From the NCBI GenBank assembly GCA_016859345.1, contig CM029115.1, positions 16,322,001-16,386,000 on the forward strand: DNA of 64,000 bases, read 5' to 3'. How positions within the stretch are numbered: position 1 is the stretch's first letter; every line of letters begins with the position of its first letter. The translations under genes were made by a program, and so were the position numbers. The notes beneath the pieces were generated by a model. The model was not told the DNA's origin. It saw only the letters and a list, made by a program, of their open reading frames with translations, and searched no databases. Below, piece after piece: positions 48,501-60,400 of the stretch. This stretch comes from Istiophorus platypterus. Lineage: Eukaryota > Chordata > Actinopteri > Istiophoriformes > Istiophoridae.

Positions 48501-51500
48501 CCAGTCACTGTGATATTGTGTGAATGTGTTTTTCACATTTTGCATTACTTCTCTATCAACATGGAGAAAGGATGTAACAGCACTGTAAACCAAAAAGGTT
48601 TTATTATTTTTATTTCAACTGTAGATAGCTAAATGCTCTGTCTTGTTCTGTTATTGTTTTTAAACCACTTTTTTCTACAGATGTTCATTTTGATAACTTA
48701 TTTCTGTTGTTTTTTTCCCCACTTCATTTGTATAAATGATATCTCATTTTAATATATTGTTCAGGGTCCAGGTGTGCTGCATCCATATGACAGTGGACAT
48801 GTAGCTATGACCTACACTGGGCTGTGCTCGCTGCTGATTCTAGGCGACGACCTGAGCCGGGTTAATAAACAGGCCTGCCTGGCTGGTCTCAGAGCACTTC
48901 AGCTGGAGGACGGCAGGTCAGCACGCAGGCACACAGATGTGCACTTACACTCTGACTCAGATACATATGAGGTCATGTGAAAATTAGTATTCATAACTTG
49001 GACTGACATTAACTCACGTCATGTCCCACACCAGTAGTTGCTTTACTCACAAACACAGACATTGTGTTTGTCATGTCTGACAGATAACACTATCCTCAGA
49101 CATGGATATATGTGATTAAGTGCTTTGTTTTCATTGCATTTAGCATAATGTGGCTTAAATTTCTGGATTTTTGTTTCTGTGTCTTTTTGCTTCCAGTTTC
49201 TACGCGGTGCCAGAAGGAAGTGAAAATGACATACGCTTTATCTACTGTGCAGCCAGTATCTGTTACATGCTGGATGACTGGTCAGGCATGGACATCCAAA
49301 AGGCCATTGAGTACATCAGAGGAAGTATAGTGAGTAGACTCTGGGGAGAGGGTTAAGTTTGTTCTGCAAATATATATCTATTTATTCAATGAGACTTATA
49401 TTCCAGGCCCAACATGACCACCCCAAAGAATACAGCAACTGTTTCTGCAACACTCAAAGCCGTGTGTCTATATTTGAATGAGGAGAATAGGCCACCCACC
49501 TTTTATGAGGTGGCACTCTGCCTAGAAATACTTTGTTTATAATAAATGGAGGAGGTTGAGTAGTGCATCATGGTCTAAAAGCTATAGTAGAGGTATTTTT
49601 TTCCTCCCAACCAGGAAAAAGAGCATCAAGCTCCAAGTTTAAGATGTGGCACTTGAGTGATATTTTTGTCAGATTGTTGAATGATGTTAACCCAACCCTT
49701 ACTTTAGCCTTGATGTTTGGTTTTCCTTCAGCCGTGGGTGTAGACACGTAGACATGAGATTGTCTTCTTGTTCATCATTTCAGTCTCTTGTGCAATTCAA
49801 CTCCCCAGAACCAGAGACAGGATCCCATTCAATCCTAAACTTCATCTTAAGCTTGACATTTAAGACAAGAGTGTTTCATTACATAGCTTTTTTGTTGCGT
49901 GGATGGGTGTGTATCCAACATACTCCCATCGTTTTTCACACACACACACACACAAAGAAAAAGAGGGAAACTGAAAAGTCTGTTAATCAGTAAAAGGATA
50001 ACTGTAAATCATAACTGAACAGTGTATTTATCCACTGGCCACATGCTAGTGGGTGGATTCCACAATGTCTTTGGCAAAGCAAGTTAGTTGTTGGTGAATG
50101 TAAATATACAGAAAGAACCAGATGATGGGTGATTATGTGTTAGTTGGCCTGGAACAGTAGACAAGTTTACCAGCCACACTGAAAGTTTCGCTTACATTTG
50201 GATGGCGCCAGGTATCCGTTTACTAACCTTACTGTTACAGTCTGATCAGACCAGGCACGCAGAGAGAAAAGGACTAAACACTGTTAGTTTTACCCAAATG
50301 ACGGCCAAATGTGGCATAGCTAGTGTATTTTTGTAGAAACCACTGCATTAGATAGGCAGTTGGTTTTCCCAAGATTGTCACTGTTTCAGCCGAAAAAGGG
50401 ATGTTCTAAAGCCAATGTTCAGCATTTGCAGGTTCTTGAAACCTTGATAATTTTCTTAAACGGGTCTCCATTTGTAGTCTGAAAAGAAGTTTGTAGAGAA
50501 GAGTTGCATTAACACTGATATACAAATAAAACCCATCTGGGGTTCTTTACTTCTTTCACAGCATTTCTTTAATGATGCTCAAAGGTTGCATACATGTATA
50601 AGTAAGTCCTAGACAAAAAGACTGTTTAATAGCCGTTAGATAACAAATAAGACTTGGATTTAATTGAATAATGTTAATTTTGGCTTAACAGTAGCAATTT
50701 AAAAATAAACTTACACTTTGGTTATTTCAAACCATCTTATCTATCCTTTTAAAGCAAGAGTTTACTGTCTCTTCAGGTCCCAGAGCTTTACTCGTCTGTG
50801 TATCCTGAATGAGATCATGCAATTTTTAACAGCCTGACTGGTTGCAACACAATTTTGTGCAAGAAAGAAGGAAAAATAAAATAGTTGAAGTTAGCATGCT
50901 AATTGATGTTGCATCCAGTTGTGACTTGATCAGTAAGAACAAAACAGAAGCCTCTTAGGTGAATTTTGCTTTTTTTGTCTTTTAGCTGTTCTTCTTATTG
51001 AGTGGTTTTTGTTTTTGTCCTCAGTCCTATGACAATGGGTTTGGCCAGGGAGCCGGGCGAGAGTCACACGGTGAGTAAGATCAGCTTCGAATGGCTTGTA
51101 CTTAGTTAAAGATTTCAGAAATGTGACTTTATGTTTTTGTTGTGTTTGGGGGGGTGGGGGTTGGTAATATTAAGTCACAGCTGGAAGATGGAAATATATA
51201 ATTTTGTTTTTAAGTCAAATGGTTCATAACGGATCAAAAGGTTTGTCTTTACATGTCGTGATAGGGGGCATGAAAGTGGCCGATGGGAGTAACTGGTTTA
51301 AAGGATTAGCCATTATTATCCATCTCTGTAGATACATTGTCCTCATTAATCCCCAACCCACTCAAATTAAACCCTGTAATTCTGGCACAAAAGCCTTCAC
51401 CCTATATCTATCTATCTATCTATCTATCTATATCTATCTATATCTATCTATATCTATCTATATCTATCTATATCTATCTATATCTATATCTATATCTAAA

Positions 51501-51655
51501 TCTATCTATATCTATATCTATATCTAAATCTATCTAAATCTATCTATCTATATCTATATCTATATCTATCTATATATATATCTATATCTATATATAAATA
51601 TATAAATATAATAGATATATAAATATAAGAGAGAGAGAGATAGATATAGATAGAT

Positions 51656-51686
<31 letters not shown>

Positions 51687-52416
51687 CATACTCACTCACT
51701 CACTCACTCATTTAAAAGCACTGCTTGGAACATATCCATAGTCACCTTTTTGGCTTGGTAAAGGTAGAATTTATGTGACTGTGAGTGCATATATTAAATC
51801 TATAGAACAAAAAACTTCATGAAGGGGCAGATCCTAGAGCGTCTGGGTAATTTCCCTCCTTGCGAAAGATTCTACTTCTATGATTACAGGCTTCAGTGAG
51901 ACTCTGCTCTCTGCTGCCTGCCAGCCAACTCAGTCTGATTACACATCAGGAGAAACATACAGTAGATGCCCATTAACCATCCACCCTTAAAGAGTGTGTT
52001 TGTTGAGCACCAAGACCTCACACACTGTGTGATTTAAAGTGCATAGATTCTTACACTGTTTTTGTAGATAACTATGTTTGAGCCAGTGTGTAGCTCAACG
52101 TGTGAAACATGGTATTACAGAAACTGTGTGCCAGGGTAAAAACTTAAGTTTCTCTCTGTGAATATATACTCAGTGTGGTTTGCTTTAATCTCACTGTTTT
52201 CTTTATATGTGATTATATTTTGTTCTAAAGCATACTGTAAGATTGTCAAAAACCATCTGTTAAGAGTAATTTTTTTAGATTCCCCACAACTGTGTTTGAT
52301 TCCGATTTATATTTATTCCCTTTGTTCTTCCTTTGCCTCCAGTAGACACTGAGCAAGACATGGTTGATTAGAGGCGAGTGTAACACATTGGCAGATTTGC
52401 ATCCCTGACCCCCCCC

Positions 52417-52459
<43 letters not shown>

Positions 52460-55400
52460 CACCCCGTGGTTTTCTTTGTTTCCCTCCCTCACACACACAG
52501 ACATGCACACAAACACAGATAAGCAGCCAGGGATGGAAGCAATGTTAAGGGCTGAGTTAAAATCATGATAATAAAAGCTGGTGACAGTCGGGTCATAGAT
52601 GGTGATGGATAGCTGCTGCTTGTGGCTGTACTGATAACAGCTTGTCATAAATCAACCAACACACTCATCTTTGTATGACTCAAGCTGTAAAGACACTCTC
52701 ATTGCACTTCCTGACTTTAAAGTTATAATGCTGGTGAACATCTCCCGATATCACCCCAATCAAATATCAAAAGGCCTGACTAAAGCATCTTTATTCCACT
52801 CAAATGTCTTCAGTTATAGTGCAGAAAAGTATAAAATGCAGCATTTTTCCTCACTAACCCACATTTCTATATATTGATACAAAACATAAGATAGCCCCAC
52901 ATTGTCATTACTTCCAAGGAAAGGTGGAAAGTGATAGCAGCAGCATGCCTTCAAGTATTTGGCAGTGAAATGGCCCACCCACAGACACACCCTCTGTTTT
53001 TACTGCATTGCCAAGTAATCATTTAGTTGTCTGTCATCAAAACCTGACAGGGTGGACCACTGCAATTTTAATACGTTTTCAGAAGTAACTAGTTTCATTT
53101 AACTAGATTCATTTGTGTTCCGCATGGCCCACATCCACATCCGCGGTATGTGTGACATGCACCTGCTTGTCTGTGTATCCAGGTGGGTGGACGTACTGCG
53201 CCATAGCCTCTCTGTGTCTGATGGGTCGGTTGGAGGAGGCACTGAGTCAGCGGGAGCTGGACAGGATCCGTCGCTGGTGTATCATGAGGCAGCAGAGCGG
53301 CTTCCATGGGCGCCCCAACAAGCCTGTAGACACATGCTATTCCTTTTGGGTGGGAGCCACTCTAGAGGTACAGACTGGTGTAGCAAACAGTCAAATTCAC
53401 CCATTCACTCTTGCATGTGTTAACTTGCTTAGTTCATTTAAGTATTTTACCCCTGATTTTCTGCACCTCTCCACCTTTTTCTCATGGGAGAAGAGCAGAA
53501 AGGAGGGAGAACCTTTGAGAAGTCCACTGGCGTGCACTAAATGTTACGCAGCATTTTTTAAAAATAGGACAGAAGTTTACTCACCATGTTAACAACTGGG
53601 TTTATGGTCCACTTCCACACACCCAAACCTTTCAGCATGTGGATTATAAAATGCACAAACATGAATCAGAAAACTGTGAGCTAAACAAATATGTAGTAGC
53701 CAGGGATACATACATACACACAAACACAGTTCAGGAAAACTGAATTTTTGAGTCAAAGCTGTGCCAGAAGGACAAATGCAAGCACTAAAACAAAATATTT
53801 ATATATGGCAAAGGTGCAGTATTGCAGTTATTGAGGATTGATGTCGTCCCCACTAATACCTGTAAAAATGGAGTGTATCATGATTGCAGTAACCCACTGT
53901 TGTGTAATTAAAGTCAGTGACATCCCTCCAAATACAGCACGCTCAGAATCTTTAAAGTTGAAAATGTATTTTAAATTGTAAAAACAACCAGTTGAAAATA
54001 ACTAACAACTCTCTTGATTTATATTGAATATGTACTGTATGATTAGTTTCTATTTGCTCCCATGTCTTGGTAAAATTTCTCCATGGTTCCCTTTCTTTTC
54101 TCTCTCACACACTCCTGTCCCAGCTGTTAGATGTGTTCCAGTATACGAATTTTGATAAGAACAGGAGCTTCATCCTGTCCACGCAGGATCGGTTGGTGGG
54201 GGGATTCGCCAAATGGCCGGATAGTCATCCAGGTAAACAATTTAACTTCCAGGTGTAAATATTGCAGGAACATCTAGGATTAGTGGCTTAGAGTCATCAG
54301 AGAGTGCAAATAAAAAAAAAAAACAACATGGGAAAGCTGTTTCAGAATACCGCCATATTTCTTTTATAGAGGTTTGTGTCCGTGTTGCTGTTTTCTGTAT
54401 CTGTAGGGGGATGCTGTCAAAGTAAAAGTCATGCAAATCCCATGTATATTTATACGGCAGTAAAGGCCACAGGAGTAGAGTGGCAGGGTGGGATCAGATT
54501 GAATGGCTGGAAACAAAAAGAATCCAAATAGACAATGTAGAGGCTGCTGTTCAACATATTGTTGCTTTTTATTTTTCATTAGCTTCAAAGTAAAGCGGTT
54601 TCAGTTTCTTTCTCTTTCAGATAAACCATTTTTACCGTGCCCTTCACAGGTGCAGCGAGGTCAGGGTGGAGTTGTGGTTGGCAGTTTAACTTGAGATCAA
54701 TGGAAAAGCTCATGTAACCCTAAACTGTACATACTTGCGTGTGTATCTGTTCGTGTGTTCTTGCTTGCCATTGTAATGTGTAATTGATGCGGTGATTGTG
54801 CAAAGTTTGCCCAAGGACATGGGAGATTGAGCTCCTCACATTACAGGAACAAGGCAGGGAAGATAGGCTTGAACAAACTGAAGCGAAAACAGAAGTCACA
54901 TTGACAAAGCCTCGTAAATAGGAAGGAGTTACCAAATACTAATGGGAGTTTTAAGAAATAAAAGGAACTCCACTGCAGAAAGTGTAAAGATAAAATAGGA
55001 CTTGTGTGCCCTTAGAGAGTCCAGGCCTGCGCAGTTACTGATGCACAGGATTGGGTCTGGGGAGATAGGATGGTAATAATAACATCGAACAAAGAAGGTG
55101 CTGTGTATTTTTCAAGTAGATGTGGACCAAATTCAGCCAAATGTACTTTTGACAGCAACAGTTGGTCTTTTGTAGAGACAGAGTAGTGAAAATTTCATCT
55201 CAAAATTGATTGGATGGATGGAATCTTAATCCAAATCATCTGCTGTCATGACACAAAACAGATCCACAGCTCTTTTCATTGCCTGGCTTCAAGACTATAA
55301 AATTAGCTGAATACAGTAAAACAAAAGTGATGGACCACAGATAAAATATCACATATCAAGAATTTGCCGTTAGCATTGCTCTCCGCAAGAACAAAGATTT

Positions 55401-57081
55401 TTTTTTTAGTTTGAAAGGTTACTGTATTGAAAATCCATTCTCAGATTGGTGGATATGATTAATAACTGTATGATGCCACATGTACGGTTCAGTTATTGGA
55501 AGCAAAATGTGTAGCTAGGCTCTCACGGTTAGTGAAATGGCCCAACAATGGCCAATTTCTTGTGAAAGTGACGTGAACGTCCTCAAGCAGCTATAATCGA
55601 TATCTTTATATGACCATGGAAAACAATGTGAAAAAGTGAGGAACATAGTGAGGAACATACAGAGACTTTTCAACTGCATCTGTAGCTTCCCTCAGCTTTA
55701 CGGAGATTGAGAAAGACATTTAGTGAGCATTTAGAAGCTAAACGAGAGTGAATTTTGGACTTGGATTCATCAGGTGGCCAGAAACCTGTCTCGACATGAA
55801 GAATAATGTTGCTCCGTAACTGCTGGATGTGTAAATTAGCAACTGTTTGCTAACAAGTTTGCCATATCAACTTTAAGTGTTGATATGGGAGTGTTATATT
55901 CACAGCTTGTTTCTGCTGCCTTCAAGTGGCCAAAAAAAAATCATAAATTGCAGGTTTGAAAAAGAAAATGGTATGTTTGATTATAATAATCAAAAACACC
56001 GTAAACCATAATTCCAGTGGTTACAAAGATGAGTTAGGAAAAAATCTGTTTGTCATTTACAGCACCTCAGGGGAATGAATAGAGTGTTAACTTGACAGTG
56101 TGTGAAGTTCTTCACCAGCCGTAAGATGTAGTATCCTAATCAAAAGCAACAATAAACGGCCAATCCTTTGAAATACCGCTGGACAATGATCAAACATAAT
56201 TGCTCAACGACTTTCAGTGAAAAGATATCTCGATCTTACCATGTTAATGGTCTGCAAATTTTCTGTTGTCAAAAATACTTATTCTTAACAACCAAATCAA
56301 TGTGATTATTGCATGTGTAATTTTTGTATACAGTTCCCATGTATTAAAACTTTGGATACAAATCTTAATCAAAGATATCCTTATTAATTCAATCTCAACC
56401 CAGCCTTGGACTAAGCCAGACATGCATTCTGATCAACCTTGAGTCCTTATGAGTCCAGATTGATGCAGCTAATGGTGCTTTGATTGATTCTGATGTCTGT
56501 GTCCATTCATCTGTCGGTTCACTATAATTTAGTTATGGTTCCATTTACTGGCCCATACAGCTTTTTACCCAGGTCCCAGGGGAGGGAAAGGGCAACGGGG
56601 CCAACATTTCTGCATTATTTATAAATGCTTAAAGGAGCGGTACAAGAAAAACAGTGTTTCTGCATAACCGTGGTTTTTAAGTGAAATTAGGTTATTGTTT
56701 TACTGATTCAGTAAAGGAGACTGGGGTGACAACCATCGTTTTCATCTTACATCGGATTATTGTGAATACAACAGACCTGACACATGCAGGTGCTTCTGTT
56801 GTGATACGCTAACCTAGATTCCCCCCTTTCACCCTCCTTCCTCTCACTCCCTCAACCCTCGCTCCGCTCCCCATTCCTTCCTCTACCTCTTTCTCTCCAT
56901 TCCCGCTCCGTCAGACCCTCTCCATGCCTATTTAGGACTGTGTGGTCTCTCTCTGATCGGAGAGCCCAGTCTGAGGAAGGTCCACCCAGCTCTTAACATC
57001 ACCCAGAGAGCCTTTCAGCACCTCCAGCAGCTGCAGCAGACATGGAGGGACACTACTGGCAGCTGTAGCAGACAGCACTGA
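45544..57081 (+). CDS. pggt1b: Geranylgeranyltransferase type I beta subunit
   Basis: With the alpha subunit FNTA this enzyme attaches geranylgeranyl to the Cys of CaaX proteins ending mainly in Leu, such as Rho-family GTPases, in the cytosol. Exons 45544-45671, 46252-46370, 48409-48473, 48765-48916, 49197-49329, 51025-51070, 53183-53367, 54124-54232 and 56915-57081 join in frame to 367 residues (human 377). The alpha-alpha barrel repeats are visible: GLRALQLEDGSFYAVPEGSE, ESHGGWTYCAIASLCLMG, GFHGRPNKPVDTCYSFW and QDRLVGGFAKWPDSHPDPLHAY. The catalytic zinc ligands Asp264, Cys266 and His316 are all present and align with human Asp269, Cys271 and His321. The N-terminus is a few residues shorter than human, and the C-terminal tail after HPALNI is divergent. 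It lies head-to-tail 1.4 kb after ccdc112. No defects were seen. Confidence 0.97.
46390..46430. repeat. Short (CA)n/(AAAC) microsatellite just inside pggt1b intron 2
   Basis: CCCCCCCCAACACACACACAC, AAACAAAC and more CA units lie about 20 bases after the exon 2 donor. Confidence 0.8.
47757..47872. mobile_element. Tc1/mariner-like transposon end fragment
   Basis: In order it contains ATCAATCCACAGTCAATAACCC, AGTGAAAACATGTTTTTAGAC, TTTTTGCAAATTTATTAAAAAT and CATTTACATAAAGTAGTCAG. From memory this string of motifs matches the terminal part of Tc1-like elements abundant in fishes. There is no transposase frame, so only a relic lies in pggt1b intron 2. Confidence 0.55.
48203..48217 (+). promoter_or_regulatory. 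Consensus CTCF site in pggt1b intron 2
   Basis: CCACTAGATGGCAGC is a full match to the core CCASYAGRKGGCRSY. It lies about 190 bases upstream of exon 3. Confidence 0.6.
51402..51710. repeat. (ATCT)n followed by inverted (AGAT)n and (ACTC)n, pggt1b intron 6
   Basis: ATCT/TATC units with TATA variants run from 51402 to about 51585. An AT-rich spacer follows, then AGAG and AGAT/ATAG units (51629-51687) and CACT units to 51710. The ATCT and AGAT halves are reverse complements. Confidence 0.9.
52409..52458. repeat. Poly-C then (CA)n microsatellite, pggt1b intron 6
   Basis: Eleven C followed by about 19 CA units. Confidence 0.9.
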
Positions 57082-57415
57082 CAGCAGGATGATCCACAGG
57101 TCTGCCTCTGAACAGGTTCAGTCCGCAACATCTTAACAGTAGCAGACAAATGCAACTGGACTTTTGATGTGTGTCTTAGAGGTGTTCAGCCACTCATCTG
57201 AGAGGCCTTCTTATTTCAGGAATCAAGAAGGTTTTATAAGACTCCAGTTACACCGTAGTAACTCAGAGGAGCTCATTTTAAACTCATCTAAAGCAACATT
57301 TCTGTTAAGCAATATGCGCCACACACTTTTTTTTTGCTGCCTTTTCATTAGTAGACAGTAGTAGATAACATTGTGCACTGTGGTTTGTGGGAATAAATTT
57401 ATGTGCCAGAAAGTC
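57082..57415 (+). other. Probable pggt1b 3' UTR
   Basis: Starts after the TGA at 57079-57081. The first AATAAA hexamer is at 57392-57397, giving a short 3' UTR of about 330 bases. Later hexamers (for example near 60779) could serve longer isoforms. Confidence 0.45.
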
Positions 57416-60400
57416 AAATTTGAGTCACTAGAGAATTGAAGAACCTCCAGATGCCTCACTTTTGCCAACGTGTCATTTTGGAAGCTTTCTGCTCCTTAGC
57501 CTCATCATCAATGTCAGCTGCACAATCTGCTGTAAACCTTCCGCTACGGATGAACACGGATGACTCACTTCACATGGATATAAGAAATATGCTCATAGTA
57601 AATATTATTCACAATCTAGGTAGGGATGCCAAGAGAGCTTAGGGAACATCTAAATTATCTTTTTAAACAGTTGTGGAGTAACTTCAGTAGTTTAAGGTGT
57701 TTTAGCCAGCTGGTCAGATTTCAATGTGAATCGACTAATTATGCCTTGCTGAATAATGTCCCTATATTCTATATTACAAATAAATAAGGTTTATTTTCAG
57801 TTTTGTTCACAAACCAGTATGGGCCCAGTGGTAATTTTTGGGGGAAGTGTGGAAACTGTTGAGACAAATATTCGTGTTTCCTTTAGAAAATTCCTACATT
57901 CTCAGACAAACAAAAACAATTCAAGGCACTGTCCTCCAGACAGTCTGTATAGTGGGTTTTTTTGTTTTGGTTTGTTTTTTTTTGCTTCTCTCCCCTCACA
58001 AAACTCCATCCTTGCATTGTTCTTGGACCTCTTGAAAGCCTGGAGCTCTCCGCTCTAAAAGCTGATACCAGTCTGGTAGGTTTACTCTCCTGAGTTTCTC
58101 ACTTTGGCATCCTCCGGTTTCTCCACTGCAGGCTTTGTTCATTGATCAAGAGAGATTTAAGTGATAATAAAACTGCTGGGGTGAAATTCACTGTTAAAAC
58201 AACAAGGAGCCAACAACCACCCCTGGGGTCAAATCTATGACTGTTTGGGGGAAAAAATAAATTTCCCTTAAAAAGAATAGAATATAAAAAGAATATTAAA
58301 AACAAATTTAGTTACAACCCTTATCATGCAAAATCACAGAAAATAAAATGTATTGTTCCAAATTTCCTTGAAAAATTGAACAATTTCTTAATAGAAATAT
58401 AGATTGGGCCTTACGGGAATTTGTTAAGAAGGGGAAAATTCCTTATTTCCTGCAAGGGAGTAGCTTTCTATTCTAGCAGCAGATCCCACTCCGACATCCC
58501 CTGACTCCCCTGAACCTTGAACTGATCTGAGCTACTTTCCTTCACCAGCTTCCATACTTCCTTTAGGCACTAGCTGGCCGGAAATCGATAGGAGAAAGAT
58601 GATACGGTGGTAACATAACCTGGGGACATGCATTCCCTTAAAAAGCACTGTGAATTGACATGGTACTTTCAGAATAGAAGGGATGCAAGCAAAAACAAAG
58701 AACAATGTGCCTGATCAGAATGTGCCACAAAGAGTCAAGTTACAGCGACAACTGTTATCCAGCATGCTGGTCACATCCTAACATGGTAACACGTGGGCCC
58801 TGAAATTCCATACTGAGCCCAACCAGTTCCTCTTTCCTGCCCATCGCATCAGAGCTCCAATTCCAAGCAAGCAACATTACTAGCTTCACAGATTCCTCCA
58901 GCCCCCTGCTGAAGCCACACCCTTTCATTGTGAGACCGCTGCCACAGCAAACACCTGCTCCCTCACATGACAAGCGAGGAGGAGACAATATCACAGCAGG
59001 GCAGAAATAAAGTGGCCTGTCTGCAACATGTTACCTGCGGGAGTCTACTGTGTGTAGCCCCGTTTCTGGCTGGAAATAAAAATGATATTGCCTCCATGCT
59101 TTTCTTTCTGCTGCCTGAAATGAAGCTGTACCTGGCCTTGTTTCCTTTCCCGCCAGGTTGCCCTCTTTTTCAGACTTAGAGGGCAGACCAGGCAGACAGA
59201 AGAAATGAGAGACGAAAGGAGGAGAAGCGAATAAATAAATAATTGGACCCATGTATTATTAAAAGTTAACTGTCAGAGGCTGGAATCTCCTCTCTGGACC
59301 CCAACCAACTCCAGTGTTCTATAGCCTTGTTCCTTTTTTTTTTCTTTTCTTTTCTTTTTTTAGTCCATTGCATCTTACATTGCTGAATTATTTTTATTCT
59401 ATGGTTTTGCCTTAGAGGCTTTGTTAGAGTTAGTGTTACTGGTCTAGCCCACTTCTCTCCTGTTTTTTTTTTTTTGACAAACATTTTCCGCAAAATATTT
59501 TTTAGCCTTCGGTAAATGTAAGATATGTTGAATAAAAAGCCTCAGACACACAAATAGCCAGATAATACAAGCGCAGCAAAACTGGCTTTTGAATTCATCA
59601 TGTACTGTTCTGGTATCACTTTCTTTGTATCTTAGTTATAAAATATCCTAAATCTGAATTAAATCTGAGTGTTGCTATGTCAAAATGCACTGAAAGAAGA
59701 CAGCTGCTACTCTACCATCACTGTGGAGCCAGATTAAGTGAAACTGAATGACCATGTCGCTCATGCATCTTCTTAACTGAATTTTTCCACTTGTATGACC
59801 TCCTTCAGCTGGGTTCTCTCCTCAGCGTACACAGGCCAAATCACATGGCAGGACCACTGACTCAGACTTGACTCTGAAATGTGCCTAATGTAGCATTGCT
59901 ATGGGTCCCTGCTCACTGAAAGCTCTCCAACTTCTGATTTTACTGCATTTACCGCAGGCTTAAAATAAGCTTTGCTGGGTTGTTTTTATTAAGACAGGCA
60001 CTGAATAGAAGTGTTCTCTAGAGGGCGGAGAGAAGCAAGGTGTATCCCATGTTCCTGAATGTAAACATTCAGGATGTGGAGCCCCTACTGTGTAAGCTCT
60101 CATCAATCACTTATCCAGTCAGACAAAATGAAACCCGCCCGGTGGAAGTCAATTTACCAGAATCTGGCTCTATCCCTTCCTTGTTCGATCGATAATGTAT
60201 TTCCAGAGGGTGGAAAGAATTCACAGTGGCAGAACCCATAAATGCTTACTTGACTTTAAAAAAGGTTGAAGATAGGGTGGATGGATCTGGTCAAACCAGA
60301 TTGCCACACTAATCTGATGCTCTCGGCCCCGCAGCATGAAAAGAAGGGGCCGAGGCTCGACACTTTACACAGAGGTCTTCAGTACAGGCTGTTTGGATGG

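Noticed and set aside
53113..53592. 159-codon plus-strand frame overlapping pggt1b exon 7
   Set aside because: Only 53183-53367 is the real exon; the rest is intron sequence read through on either side of good splice sites.
60015..60029. Possible CTCF site (TCTCTAGAGGGCGGA)
   Set aside because: Three mismatches to the core consensus, too weak to list.
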